Source: Burkholderiales bacterium (GTDB taxonomy: Bacteria > Pseudomonadota > Gammaproteobacteria > Burkholderiales > Ga0077523). Taken from it: 48,198 nt of DNA. Where the stretch lies: positions 1-48,198 of the forward strand of contig JALHMS010000033.1 in the NCBI GenBank assembly GCA_022843925.1, given 5' to 3'. The translations under genes were made by a program, and so were the position numbers. Below are positions 36,025-44,693 of the stretch, piece by piece. Each line of letters opens with the position of its first letter. The stretch's first letter is position 1. The notes under the pieces were generated by a model. That model did not search any database, was not told the origin of the DNA, and was given only the letters and a program-made list of their open reading frames with translations.

Positions 36025-36029
36025 ACCGC

Positions 36030-37652
36030 TCAAACCCCGATCGCCGCCCCGTCGCTCCGCGGGTCCGAGCCGCCGTACCGCGTGCCGGACTCAGGATCGA
36101 TCACGATCCCGTGCGCGTGGCCCGCCAGTTCGTGCCAGTCGCCCCAGCGATTCAGTACATGCCCGCGACGCTCCAGTTCGCGCAGCGTCGCCTCCGGGAA
36201 TCGCGCCTCGATGTGCAGCGTGTCGCGCGCCTCGCCGAGGGCAAAGCGGCCGGACAGCCAGCGCGGCGATTCGAGGGCTTCCTGGATGTTGCAGCCGTAG
36301 TCGATGAGGTTCACGTACGTCTGCAGGTGGATCTGCGGCTGACCGTCGGCGCCCATGCAGCCCACGACGCTCCAGAGCTTGTCATTCCGGAATCCGAGGG
36401 ATGCGATGAGCGTGTGCAGCGGCGTCTTGCCCGGTTCGAGGCGGTTCGGATGCGCGGGATCGAGCGAGAAGTACGCGCTGCGGTTCTGCAGCACGACGCC
36501 CGTGCTGCCCGCGACGACCGCGGATCCGAACACGCCGTACAGGCTGTGGATGAGCGACACGGCGTTGCCCTCGGCGTCGACCGTCGCGATGTACACGGTG
36601 TCGCCGCTCAGGCTCCCGTACGACGGCACCTTGTCCCACGGCAGCGCGCGGGCCGGGTCGATCAGACTGCGGCGCTCGTCCGCGTAGCGCTTCGAGATGA
36701 GGCGGTCCATCGGCACGTCGGTGAAGCGCGGATCGCCCAGATGCCGGTCGCGGTCGTGATACGCGATCTGCTTTGCCTGCACGAGCAGGTGCGCGTGGTC
36801 GGCACCGCGGAACTCGCGCTTGTGCAGTTCGAACGGCTCCACCAGGTTCAGCATCTCGAGCACGGCGAAGCCCTGCGTGGGGGCCGGCGTCTCGTAGATC
36901 GTCACGTCGCGATAGGTGCCGCGGATCGGTTCGCCCCAGCGCGCGATCTGCGCGGCGAGGTCGGCCTCGGTGAAGAAGCCGCCCTTCTCGCGGGCGAAGC
37001 GCGCGAGCTCACGGGCCACCTCGCCTTCGTAGAACCCCGCACGGCCGCCGGCAGCGACCGCCTCCAGCGTGCGCGCAAGACCGGGATTGCGCAGCAGGCT
37101 GCCGGCGCGCGGCGCCTTGCCGTCCGGCATGAAGATCGCCATCGTCTCGGCGTGCGGCGCGAGGTCCGCGGCCACGAGCTCGATGAAGCCCGCGACGCGC
37201 TCGGTCACCGGAAAGCCGTCCCGTGCGTAGCCGATGGCCGTTTCCAGATTGCGTGCGAGCGGGAGGCGACCGTACGCCGCGTGCGCCTCGGCCCAGCTCG
37301 ACACCGCACCGGGTGTCGTGAGCGTGGCCGGCAGGATGCCGCGGAACGGCACCTCGGTGTGTCCGCGCGAACGGAACCAGTCGAGCGTGCCGGTCGCCGC
37401 CGCCCGTCCGCCGCCATCGAGATGGCGCACCGACTTCGTCTTCGCATCGTGGATCAACCAGAAGGCGTCGCCGCCCAGACCGGTCATGTGCGGGTAGAGC
37501 ACCGACAGCGCGGCGCTCGTCGCAATGGCCGCATCGACCGCGGACCCGCCCGCGCGCAGCACATCGACGCCCGCCTGCGAGGCCAGCGAATGGGGGCTGG
37601 TGACCATGCCCTTGGGGCCCATGGTGACCGGACGGCCGGTGGTGATGTGCAT
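36030..37652 (-). CDS. Gamma-glutamyltransferase family protein
   Basis: 540 residues of the Ntn-hydrolase family that cleaves gamma-glutamyl bonds of glutathione and related peptides. The N-terminus has GMVTSPHSLASQAGVDVLRAGGSAVDAAIA, and the autoprocessing nucleophile Thr352 is in SGDTVYIATVDAEGN, equivalent to Thr391 of the E. coli enzyme. I see no signal peptide, which differs from periplasmic Ggt; some family members act in the cytoplasm. A 5-oxoprolinase cluster 4-7 kb away on the same strand suggests a linked peptide or 5-oxoproline route. Its stop lies 5 bases from the repeats. Confidence 0.92.
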   Translation of the reverse strand: MHITTGRPVTMGPKGMVTSPHSLASQAGVDVLRAGGSAVDAAIATSAALSVLYPHMTGLGGDAFWLIHDAKTKSVRHLDGGGRAAATGTLDWFRSRGHTEVPFRGILPATLTTPGAVSSWAEAHAAYGRLPLARNLETAIGYARDGFPVTERVAGFIELVAADLAPHAETMAIFMPDGKAPRAGSLLRNPGLARTLEAVAAGGRAGFYEGEVARELARFAREKGGFFTEADLAAQIARWGEPIRGTYRDVTIYETPAPTQGFAVLEMLNLVEPFELHKREFRGADHAHLLVQAKQIAYHDRDRHLGDPRFTDVPMDRLISKRYADERRSLIDPARALPWDKVPSYGSLSGDTVYIATVDAEGNAVSLIHSLYGVFGSAVVAGSTGVVLQNRSAYFSLDPAHPNRLEPGKTPLHTLIASLGFRNDKLWSVVGCMGADGQPQIHLQTYVNLIDYGCNIQEALESPRWLSGRFALGEARDTLHIEARFPEATLRELERRGHVLNRWGDWHELAGHAHGIVIDPESGTRYGGSDPRSDGAAIGV

Positions 37653-37741
37653 GGCGGTTTCCTGGAAGAGTGGTGCGCGATTCTCTCGCAGGCGATGCCT
37701 CTCGCGATACGGCGAATGCTCGGGCGCCGCGCCCCCGACCG

Positions 37742-40066
37742 TCAGAACGCCGCGCTCAGCGCCACGTTGAGAGAGCGGCCCAACCCCGGCACGGCGACAC
37801 CCCAGGGGATGCCGTTCGTCGTCATCGACGGGCCCTGACCCAGATAGGCGCCGCCCAGCGGCAGCGAATAGAAGCGGTCAAAGAGATTCTCGACCGCGAG
37901 GTCGAGGCGGATCTTCTGCCACTCGTAGCTGGTGCGCAGGTTCACGAGGCCGTAGCCCGGAGTGCGGACTTCGTTGCGCACCCGCGAGACGTTCGATTTC
38001 GCGTCGACGCCGATCAACTCCAGCGTGGTGGTCCATGCGGCCTTGCGGTGGACGAGCGAGACCTTCGCGTTGATGGGCATGATCTGATAGAGATCGTCGC
38101 CGGTCGTGAGGTTCTCCCCCCGCACGTAGCTCACGATCGCGCCGAGGTCGACGCGCCCGAGGCGCGGCCCTTCGCCGAGGATCGACGTGCCGGACAGATC
38201 GAGTCCGTAGAGTTGCGCCCTGTGGTTCGCGTACTGCAGCAGGACGAAGCCCGTGGTGCGGGACACGTTCGCGGCGCCCCCGCACTGGCCGAAGTCACAG
38301 CGGCGCGCGTCGACGTAGTCCTCCACATAGGTGTAGTGCGTCGTGGCCTTCAAGCCCCAGCGATCGCGGGCGGCGTCGTGCCAGTCGCCGGAAAGGCTCG
38401 CGGTGTATGCCGTCTCGGGCCGCAGATCGGGATTGCCGATGTATCCGTTGCCATCGCCCACGAAGTTGTTCATGAGCGCCGCCATCGGCTGGGTCGACCA
38501 GGCGAAGCGCTCGTAGAGGTTCGGCGATCGCATCTTCCGCGCGAACCCCGCCTCGAAGGTCGCGTTCCCGGTCGGCTCCTGCCGCAGCAGCGCCGTCGCG
38601 CTCCAGTGGCGGTCGGTGCGGCGGCGGTCGCGGGCGTTGAAGGGGTTCGCGTCGGAGGCCCAGATCCCGCTCGTGCTGTAGCCCTGCACATCGTCGGCAT
38701 CGCTCTGCACGAGATCGGCGCGAAGGCCGACGAGGCTCATCCATTCCGTGCTCCAGCGCGTCTCGACCTCACCGAAGACGCCGAGGCGGTCGCGGCGGCC
38801 GTTGCGGATGTTCACGAAGCGATTGCAGCACATGGATCCGCTGACGCCGACCGGCGGCCACCAGTCGTCGAGATCGTGGGTCAGCACGTCGGTGCCGAAG
38901 CGCGCGAGGTTGCGCTCGGAAAGAGGCAGGGTCGCCTTGGCCGACACGCCGCGCGTGAGGGCGCTGCTCTCCATCGGCATGCCGGTGCCGTACGAGAAGC
39001 GGTTGGGGCCCATGTCCATACGGTGCCGCGTGCGCTGTTCGAAGACGCGCGCCTCGAGCGAGCCCCAGTCGTACTGACCCGTGTAGCGCAGGTTGACCAT
39101 GGTGTTCCGGTTGTCGGTCATGTCCATGCGCTGGTTCGGAAAGCCCTCGAAACCCACGGACTGCTCGCTCACCGCCGCCTGGATCAGATGCCGCTCGTGC
39201 TGCGCGGCCAGGTTGATCTCGCGATTGCGCGAGCCCCGGAAGGCGCTCGATCCGACGACGTCGCCTTCGAGAAACTCGCCGCCGGGCAGGAGTGAGCCGA
39301 TCCCCGCTGCCTTGAAACTCCGCCCCGCCCGGTAGTTCTGCGACTGCGCCATCGACTCGTCGAACGACAGGCTCACGCGCTCACTGGCGAGCGTCGCGCC
39401 GAACTGGTGCCCGTGCGCGTGGCCGTTGCTGCGGTAGAAGGTGCCGACGCGGCCCGTCGCGAGGAGCGGTTCGCCAGGCGCGGTAAACCGCGGCGGCGCC
39501 GATTCGACCTGGATCGTGCCGCCGATGCTGTCGCCGCCGGCGCTGACCGGTGCGATCCCCGCGAACACCGTGACGCGGGCCACCTTGGTCGGGTTGATGT
39601 ACGACAGCGGCGAGTTCATGTGATTGGGGCATGCCGACATCGCATCCACCCCATCGACCTGGATGCGGAGTCGGTCGTCCGCGAGACCGCGGATCACCGG
39701 CAGGCCGGCGATGCCGCCGGCACCGTAGACCGTCACGCCGGGAATGTCCTCCAGCAGGCGGGAACTGTCGCTGGTGACGGCGCGCTTCGGGGCGAAGTCG
39801 GCGAGATCGCGCGTGGTGGCCCCGGGACCCTCGGTCCTGGCGCGGCCCGACACGACGACGGTGGGCACGCGAAGCGACTCGAACCCGCGCACCGGCGGCG
39901 CATCGGAAGGGCCCGGCGCGCGTGGCGCTCCTGGGCGCGCCCGGATGTCGTCCGCTGCCGCGAAGGACATACCGTGTACGCCGAGACACAGGGCACCGAG
40001 GACTACGATCGGACGAACAGCGGACAAGCTCGCGATGCTTCGCCGTCGTCCGGAAGTGATGCGCAC
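37742..40066 (-). CDS. TonB-dependent copper receptor, OprC/NosA type
   Basis: 774 residues. A signal peptide, a plug (SSRLLEDIPGVTVYGAGGIAG, IRGLADDRLRIQVDGVDAM) and a 22-strand-type barrel ending in Phe. The copper-site motifs known from Pseudomonas OprC are both present: CxxxM as Cys146-P-N-H-Met150, and HxM as His348-R-Met350, with Met352 next. It would import copper across the outer membrane using TonB energy. It starts 21 bases after the stop of a PEP-CTERM gene, so the two are probably one operon. A NosA role in nitrous-oxide reductase maturation is possible but nos genes are absent here. Confidence 0.92.
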   Translation of the reverse strand: MRITSGRRRSIASLSAVRPIVVLGALCLGVHGMSFAAADDIRARPGAPRAPGPSDAPPVRGFESLRVPTVVVSGRARTEGPGATTRDLADFAPKRAVTSDSSRLLEDIPGVTVYGAGGIAGLPVIRGLADDRLRIQVDGVDAMSACPNHMNSPLSYINPTKVARVTVFAGIAPVSAGGDSIGGTIQVESAPPRFTAPGEPLLATGRVGTFYRSNGHAHGHQFGATLASERVSLSFDESMAQSQNYRAGRSFKAAGIGSLLPGGEFLEGDVVGSSAFRGSRNREINLAAQHERHLIQAAVSEQSVGFEGFPNQRMDMTDNRNTMVNLRYTGQYDWGSLEARVFEQRTRHRMDMGPNRFSYGTGMPMESSALTRGVSAKATLPLSERNLARFGTDVLTHDLDDWWPPVGVSGSMCCNRFVNIRNGRRDRLGVFGEVETRWSTEWMSLVGLRADLVQSDADDVQGYSTSGIWASDANPFNARDRRRTDRHWSATALLRQEPTGNATFEAGFARKMRSPNLYERFAWSTQPMAALMNNFVGDGNGYIGNPDLRPETAYTASLSGDWHDAARDRWGLKATTHYTYVEDYVDARRCDFGQCGGAANVSRTTGFVLLQYANHRAQLYGLDLSGTSILGEGPRLGRVDLGAIVSYVRGENLTTGDDLYQIMPINAKVSLVHRKAAWTTTLELIGVDAKSNVSRVRNEVRTPGYGLVNLRTSYEWQKIRLDLAVENLFDRFYSLPLGGAYLGQGPSMTTNGIPWGVAVPGLGRSLNVALSAAF

Positions 40067-40087
40067 TGAACCTATGTCGACGCGAAC

Positions 40088-40786
40088 TCAGCGCGCTGCG
40101 CGCTTCCTCGCCACCACGCCGAGCAGCCCGAAGCCGGCCAGGAACAGCGCGTAGGTCTCCGGCTCCGGAACCGCAGCGATGGTCTGCGAGATCGGGTAGC
40201 CACCCATGGAGCCGATGGTGCCGTAGCCGGCAACGGTGGTGCCGCTCATGCAGGTCGCGCCCATCATGCCTTCCGGCGTGCAGTCGGCGTACGCGAGCCT
40301 GTCGAGCTGCGCCTGCGTGAGCGGCGCGGTCGGGTCGGTGATGTTCACGAAGATGCGCGCGTACGCGTTCCCGGGGTTGGCGCCCGGAAAGCCCGAGTAG
40401 AGGCCGAACCCGGTGCCGGGCGACCAGCCGTCGCCACCGCCCATCGTCGAGAAGGTGTTCGTGTTGCTGTTCAGGAAGGTCGTCACGAGCAGCCCGCCGA
40501 GGACCGGATCGAGAATGGCGGACAGCTGATGCGTGAGTTCGATCTGCGCCATGTCGTAGAACGGACCCGTACCACTGACCGTGCCCGTCATGGACTGCGT
40601 GAGGAAGCCGCGCAGGCCCGAGACGGTCTGCGTGTGCTCGTTGAACGAGAACGTGCCGGTGAAGATCGTGTTCCGGGGCTGCGTATCCGGTTCAAGGTAC
40701 ACCTGGGTGACGTTGTACATCATCTCGTGGGCCTGCGCCGCGCCCGCAAAGGACAGGATCGCGGCGGCGATGGCGAGCATCTTCAT
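40088..40786 (-). CDS. Met/His-containing PEP-CTERM protein upstream of the copper receptor
   Basis: 232 residues. A signal peptide ends in AQA, and the mature protein then begins His20-Glu-Met-Met. The domain that follows is strand-rich (YNVTQVYLEPDTQPR, FNEHTQTVSGLRGFL); it has only two other histidines, His51 and His86, and a Cys pair at 169 and 179. The C-terminus is VPEPETYALFLAGFGLLG with RKRAAR, a PEP-CTERM tail. AGGAG precedes the ATG. The gene is first in an operon with the copper receptor. Copper binding by the amino-terminal His is an inference from position and sequence, not shown. Confidence 0.85.
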   Translation of the reverse strand: MKMLAIAAAILSFAGAAQAHEMMYNVTQVYLEPDTQPRNTIFTGTFSFNEHTQTVSGLRGFLTQSMTGTVSGTGPFYDMAQIELTHQLSAILDPVLGGLLVTTFLNSNTNTFSTMGGGDGWSPGTGFGLYSGFPGANPGNAYARIFVNITDPTAPLTQAQLDRLAYADCTPEGMMGATCMSGTTVAGYGTIGSMGGYPISQTIAAVPEPETYALFLAGFGLLGVVARKRAAR

Positions 40787-40866
40787 GGAAGTCTCCTGGT
40801 GAATGCCGTTCCGGCGGGCGTCATGGGACGCCGGGCAGCACACGGCACCGCGACGTGGAGTCCCGA

Positions 40867-40888
40867 GGTGCTGCGTCGACGCAGCACC
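40867..40888. promoter_or_regulatory. Perfect 22-base palindrome upstream of the copper operon
   Basis: GGTGCTGCG-TCGA-CGCAGCACC, centred about 90 bases before the PEP-CTERM start codon. It could be an operator for a dimeric regulator or a terminator of the gene upstream. A further hairpin, TGCGAC-CAGTT-GTCGCA, lies at 40939-40955. The whole 40787-41044 spacer holds no gene. Confidence 0.5.
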
Positions 40889-41044
40889 GACCCGCTCGAT
40901 CACCGGAAGATTAGGCGGGTGCTGATGCGAGGGGAATGCGACCAGTTGTCGCACCTCGGATACCGGGGTCGCCGTTCGGCATCTTCGCTGCACGCGAGGT
41001 CGGATGCGGCGCCCACCTTCGGCACCTGCCTCGCGCCGACGGCC

Positions 41045-41824
41045 TCAGAAGATGTCGATGACGACCTTGACGCCGACGCTGTAGCGGTCGCTCGCGGGCT
41101 GGAAGATGAGGTTCTGACCCTGCGTCGTGTGGGTCACGGGTTCCATCGGTGAACGGGAGAATCGGAAGCTGTCGACGTAGAGCACCACCGCGATGGGATC
41201 CTGGAAACGGTAGCCGAGGTGCAGATACGGCGAGGGGCGTTTGCCCGGCCTCAGGATCGGGTTGCTCGCGAAACCGATGTCCGAGAGGTGGGCGTTCTCC
41301 CACGTGTAGAACGGCATCTTCACGCCGGCGCCCGCGAGCCAGCCCGTGCCCTTCGCCTCCGTCTCGACGCCGAGCCGAGCGAAGCCGATGACGAAATCCT
41401 CCTTCTGCGATCGCGAAAGGCTGCGCTGCCAGACGTCGACACCCGCGCCGAGGACGACGTCGACCGCGCGCGATCCGTGGACATCGAACCGATAGCGCAC
41501 CTGACCCTCGTTGCTCGTCCCGAGGTAGCCGGTCTGGCTCTGGATCGGCGTGTTGGGCGGAAAGAGCGTCGCGCCTTCGTAGTTGACCTCGCCGCCGTAG
41601 AGTCGGCCGCGATAGGCGAACAGGACGCCGGCATCCCGCGGCATCGTGTACTCGGCACCGGCCGACAGCAGCGCGCCGGTTTCCTTCACCTCGGGCCTGG
41701 TGTCCTCCTTCCAGGAGAAGTACTCGGTCCCGATCGAGACCCGCAGCTGCGCGTGGGCGGGCAGCGCGGATGCCGCGGAGATGGCGAACAGCGCCAGACT
41801 GGCGGCGGTGGAAACGATCTTCAT
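41045..41824 (-). CDS. Outer-membrane beta-barrel protein of unknown function
   Basis: 259 residues with a signal peptide ending at HAQ (about 26). The mature part has repeated amphipathic strands (LRVSIGTEYFSWKED, AGVLFAYRGRLYGGEVNY, VDVVLGAGVDVWQRSL, SPYLHLGYRFQDPIAVVLYVDSFRFS) and ends in Phe. This is the pattern of 10- to 12-strand barrels. No recognised transport substrate. It lies upstream of the copper operon on the same strand but is separated by 258 bases and hairpins, so I treat it as a separate unit. Confidence 0.78.
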   Translation of the reverse strand: MKIVSTAASLALFAISAASALPAHAQLRVSIGTEYFSWKEDTRPEVKETGALLSAGAEYTMPRDAGVLFAYRGRLYGGEVNYEGATLFPPNTPIQSQTGYLGTSNEGQVRYRFDVHGSRAVDVVLGAGVDVWQRSLSRSQKEDFVIGFARLGVETEAKGTGWLAGAGVKMPFYTWENAHLSDIGFASNPILRPGKRPSPYLHLGYRFQDPIAVVLYVDSFRFSRSPMEPVTHTTQGQNLIFQPASDRYSVGVKVVIDIF

Positions 41825-41895
41825 GGACGAACGATTCCCGCGGAAGTGGATGCCCGCGGAATGTAGGCGAAAACCCGAGGGCGGGATAGCGCGGA

Positions 41896-42651
41896 TCAGC
41901 AGGGGCGGAGACTGAAACCCGCGCCCTCGAGGGCAACGCGGAGCGCCCGTGCGAGGCTCACCGCAGCCGGCGAATCGCCGTGGACGCAGATGGTGTCCGG
42001 GATCACCGGCACCCACACGCCGTCGACCGACAGCACCCGCCGATCGCGAACCATGTCGAGCGCCTGCGCCACGGCCTTCGACTCGTCGTGGATGACGGCG
42101 CCCGGCTCGCTGCGATCGACGAGTCCGCCGTCGCGCTTATAGGCCCGATCCGCAAAGACCTCCGACGCCACCGCGAGCCCGATGGCCTCCCCGGCCGCAG
42201 TCAGCTCGCTCCCCGCGAGTCCGTAGAGCACGAGGTCGGGATCGAAATCGCGCACGGCGCTTGCGATGCCGCGCGCGAGCGACACATCGGTGGCCGCCAT
42301 GTTGTAGAGCGCACCGTGCGGCTTGACGTGATGCAACCGGCCACCGGCAGCACCCGCGAACGCGGCCACGGCACCGATCTGATACAGCGTGAGATCGTAG
42401 GCTTCCTCGGCGGTGATCTGCATGCGGCGACGACCGAACCCCAACAGATCGGGCAGCGACGGATGCGCACCGATCGCGACGCCGTGAAGCAACGCCCGTC
42501 GTACCGTGCGGCGGATCGTGGCCGGGTCACCCGCATGGAACCCGCAGGCGATGTTCGCGGACGTCACCACCTCGAGCAGGCTGGCGTCATCCCCCATGGC
42601 CCAGGGCCCGAAGCCCTCGCCGAGGTCGCTGTTGAGATCGATCGTGTGCAT
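41896..42651 (-). CDS. pxpA: 5-oxoprolinase subunit A (LamB/YcsF family)
   Basis: 251 residues with the family opening MHTIDLNSDLGEGFG and the conserved segments NIACGFHAGDP, GVAIGAHPSLPDLLGFGRR, VKPHGALYNMA, ASEVFADRAYKRDGGLVDR and TICVHGDSP. PxpA works with PxpBC to hydrolyse 5-oxoproline to glutamate using ATP. The start is set by this conserved N-terminus. It is separated from pxpC by 313 bases that include a repeat element, so transcription from the pxpBC promoter may still reach it. Confidence 0.95.
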   Translation of the reverse strand: MHTIDLNSDLGEGFGPWAMGDDASLLEVVTSANIACGFHAGDPATIRRTVRRALLHGVAIGAHPSLPDLLGFGRRRMQITAEEAYDLTLYQIGAVAAFAGAAGGRLHHVKPHGALYNMAATDVSLARGIASAVRDFDPDLVLYGLAGSELTAAGEAIGLAVASEVFADRAYKRDGGLVDRSEPGAVIHDESKAVAQALDMVRDRRVLSVDGVWVPVIPDTICVHGDSPAAVSLARALRVALEGAGFSLRPC

Positions 42652-42734
42652 GGTGCGCAGGCCGGAAGAATCGGAGAAGAAGGATAGCGCGTTGCGATCG
42701 GGGCGGATGCGTCGAGGGCCGTGGCCCCGTCGGA

Positions 42735-42960
42735 GAGGCCTTTGGCCCCTGTAGGAGGGGCCCATGGCCCCGAAAGCGGTGAATGCCGTGGAAGCGTTTC
42801 AACCGGAACCATTGCTTTCGCGGCCATGGGCCGCTCCTACAAAAGCTTGGCCCACTTCCAGGGCGGATGGCGATTCAACGGGGGGATATACAAGGGGCCC
42901 TCCCCTTGTTGGTACACCACGCGGCCAAGCCGCCGCGGGCCAACGGCCCGAGAGGCGGCC
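42735..42960. repeat. Composite REP-like element inside the pxp cluster
   Basis: A GTAGGAGGGGCCCATGGCCCC hairpin, an opposing GGCCATGGGCCGC hairpin, then the module with CAAGGGG/CCCCTTG and the GC-rich segment, which matches the 1-718 unit in reverse orientation. The element fills the space between pxpC and pxpA and ends 4 bases before the pxpC stop codon. Confidence 0.85.
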
Positions 42961-42964
42961 CCGC

Positions 42965-43966
42965 CTACATCAACTTCGCCGCCAGCGCCTGCCGGATCAT
43001 CCCCAACTGGTGTTCCCTCTGCCCCGACGCCGCATAGCCTTCCTCGGGCGTGATCAGCTTGAACTGCACGATCTCGTTCGGTGGCATCTGCGCCATCACC
43101 GGGAGGTCCACGCCCGCGACCACCGCGATGACCGGATACCCGCCGGTCGTCTGGTGATCGGCCATCAGCACGATCGGCTGGCCACCGGGCGGCACCTGCA
43201 TCGCGCCCATCACCACACCTTCGGACAACACGTCGTGGCTGCGTCGTGCTTCGAGCACGGGCCCGGCCAGCCGGTAGCCCATGCGGTCGGAATCGAGGCC
43301 CACCTTGTACGGCGCCGAGGTGAGCAGTTCGCGCACCGCCACCGAGAAATGCTGCCAATGGCGACCGGGCACGATGCGCACCGGCTGCGGCGAGACGCGA
43401 TACGGCATCCGGGCGCGGCTCACCGACCAGTTCGGATACGCGATGCCGTGATGGCTGCGCACGAGCAGGCGCACCCAGCGCGGCGTATGGGCCTCGTCGG
43501 GCTGGCGTGGGAGCAGCACGTCGCCCTTCTTCAGCGCGCGGCCGTGGAAGCCGCCGTAGCCGCCCATCAGCGCCGTGGACCGGCTGCCCAGCACCACGGG
43601 CAGATCGAAGCCGCCCGCGATGGCGAGGTACGCGCGGCAGCCGATGGCGGGCCGGCCGAAGACGATCTTCGAACCGCCAGGTACGCGGATCGGTCGCCAC
43701 CACGGCACCGGCTGGCGGCCCACGGTGCCGCCCATGTCGGCTCCGCAGATCGCGATCACGGCGTCGGTGGTGAAGCGCAGCGTCGGGCCGTTCAGCGTGA
43801 GTTCGAGCGTCGCCTCGTTCTCGTCGTTGCCGACGAGCAGGTTCGCGAGCCGGTGGGAGATCTCGTCCATCACGCCGTTCACCGGCACGCCGAGATGCTG
43901 ACGGCCGGGCCGGCCGAGATCCTGCACCGTCGTGAGCAGGCCGGGACGCTCGACTTCGATGGTCAC
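42965..43966 (-). CDS. pxpC: 5-oxoprolinase subunit C (biotin-carboxyltransferase-like)
   Basis: 333 residues from a GTG that overlaps the pxpB stop as GTGA. Family phrases are VERPGLLTTVQDLGRPGRQHLGVP, GNDENEATLELTLNGP, YLAIAGGFDLPVVLGSRST, SDRMGYRLAGP, SEGVVMGAMQVPPGGQPIVLMADHQTTGGYP. With PxpB and PxpA it forms the prokaryotic 5-oxoprolinase. It was formerly annotated as urea amidolyase-related or KipA. The repeat element begins just after its stop. Confidence 0.95.
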   Translation of the reverse strand: MTIEVERPGLLTTVQDLGRPGRQHLGVPVNGVMDEISHRLANLLVGNDENEATLELTLNGPTLRFTTDAVIAICGADMGGTVGRQPVPWWRPIRVPGGSKIVFGRPAIGCRAYLAIAGGFDLPVVLGSRSTALMGGYGGFHGRALKKGDVLLPRQPDEAHTPRWVRLLVRSHHGIAYPNWSVSRARMPYRVSPQPVRIVPGRHWQHFSVAVRELLTSAPYKVGLDSDRMGYRLAGPVLEARRSHDVLSEGVVMGAMQVPPGGQPIVLMADHQTTGGYPVIAVVAGVDLPVMAQMPPNEIVQFKLITPEEGYAASGQREHQLGMIRQALAAKLM

Positions 43967-44691
43967 TGGCGGCGCTCCGAGAGGCGCACGAACTCGGCGG
44001 CGTCGATGGGATGGAAGCGCACGTGGTCGCCGGCCTCCATCTCGGAAGGCGAACCCGATCGTTCGAAATCCACGAGCCTGCGAGGCGTGCGGCCGATGAG
44101 GTTCCAGCCGCCGGGCGTCTCGACGGGATACACGCCCGTCTGCTCGCCGCCGATCCCGACGCTGCCCGCCGGCACGCGCTTCCTGGGCTGATCGCGACGC
44201 GGTGTGACGAGACGCCGATCGAGCCCACCGAGATAGCCGAAGCCGGGTACGAAGCCCACCATGGAGACGTCGTACAGCACGCTCGAATGCAGGCGGATCA
44301 CTTCGTCGGCGGTGAGCTTGCAGTGCTTCGCGACGTCGGCGAGATCCTCGCCGTACTCGCCGCCGTAGCAGACCGGGATGTCGAGCGTGCGGGCACGACG
44401 GCGTGGCGCGAGCGGTGCGCGCTCCACCGCCTGCTGCAGGACCTCGCGCATGGCTTCGAGCGGGCTCACGGCGCGGAAGTGCGCGACGGCGGCAATCGAA
44501 TCGAAATGCACGGTGACGGACGCGTACGACGGCACGACGTCGGTCATGCACGGCAGCGGATGCGCGAGGAGGTATTCGCACAGGGCGCGGGCGCGCAGCG
44601 TGAAGGCGTTGTTCAGCGTGCGCCCGAACTCCACCACGAGGGCGCGATCGCCCATGGAGAAGATCTGCGCGGTGGTGTCGGTCTGCGGCAT
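43963..44691 (-). CDS. pxpB: 5-oxoprolinase subunit B (KipI-like)
   Basis: 242 residues of the allophanate-hydrolase subunit 1 family: FSMGDRALVVEFG at 11-23, then the C-terminal core LDIPVCYGGEYGEDLADVA, SMVGFVPGFGYLGGLD, PRKRVPAGSVGIGGEQTGVYP and ETPGGWNLIGRTP. It pairs with PxpC; the two genes overlap by 4 bases, so they are translationally coupled. Homologue KipI in Bacillus inhibits a kinase, but the pxpC and pxpA neighbours here point to 5-oxoprolinase. Confidence 0.95.
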   Translation of the reverse strand: MPQTDTTAQIFSMGDRALVVEFGRTLNNAFTLRARALCEYLLAHPLPCMTDVVPSYASVTVHFDSIAAVAHFRAVSPLEAMREVLQQAVERAPLAPRRRARTLDIPVCYGGEYGEDLADVAKHCKLTADEVIRLHSSVLYDVSMVGFVPGFGYLGGLDRRLVTPRRDQPRKRVPAGSVGIGGEQTGVYPVETPGGWNLIGRTPRRLVDFERSGSPSEMEAGDHVRFHPIDAAEFVRLSERRQ

Positions 44692-44693
44692 CG

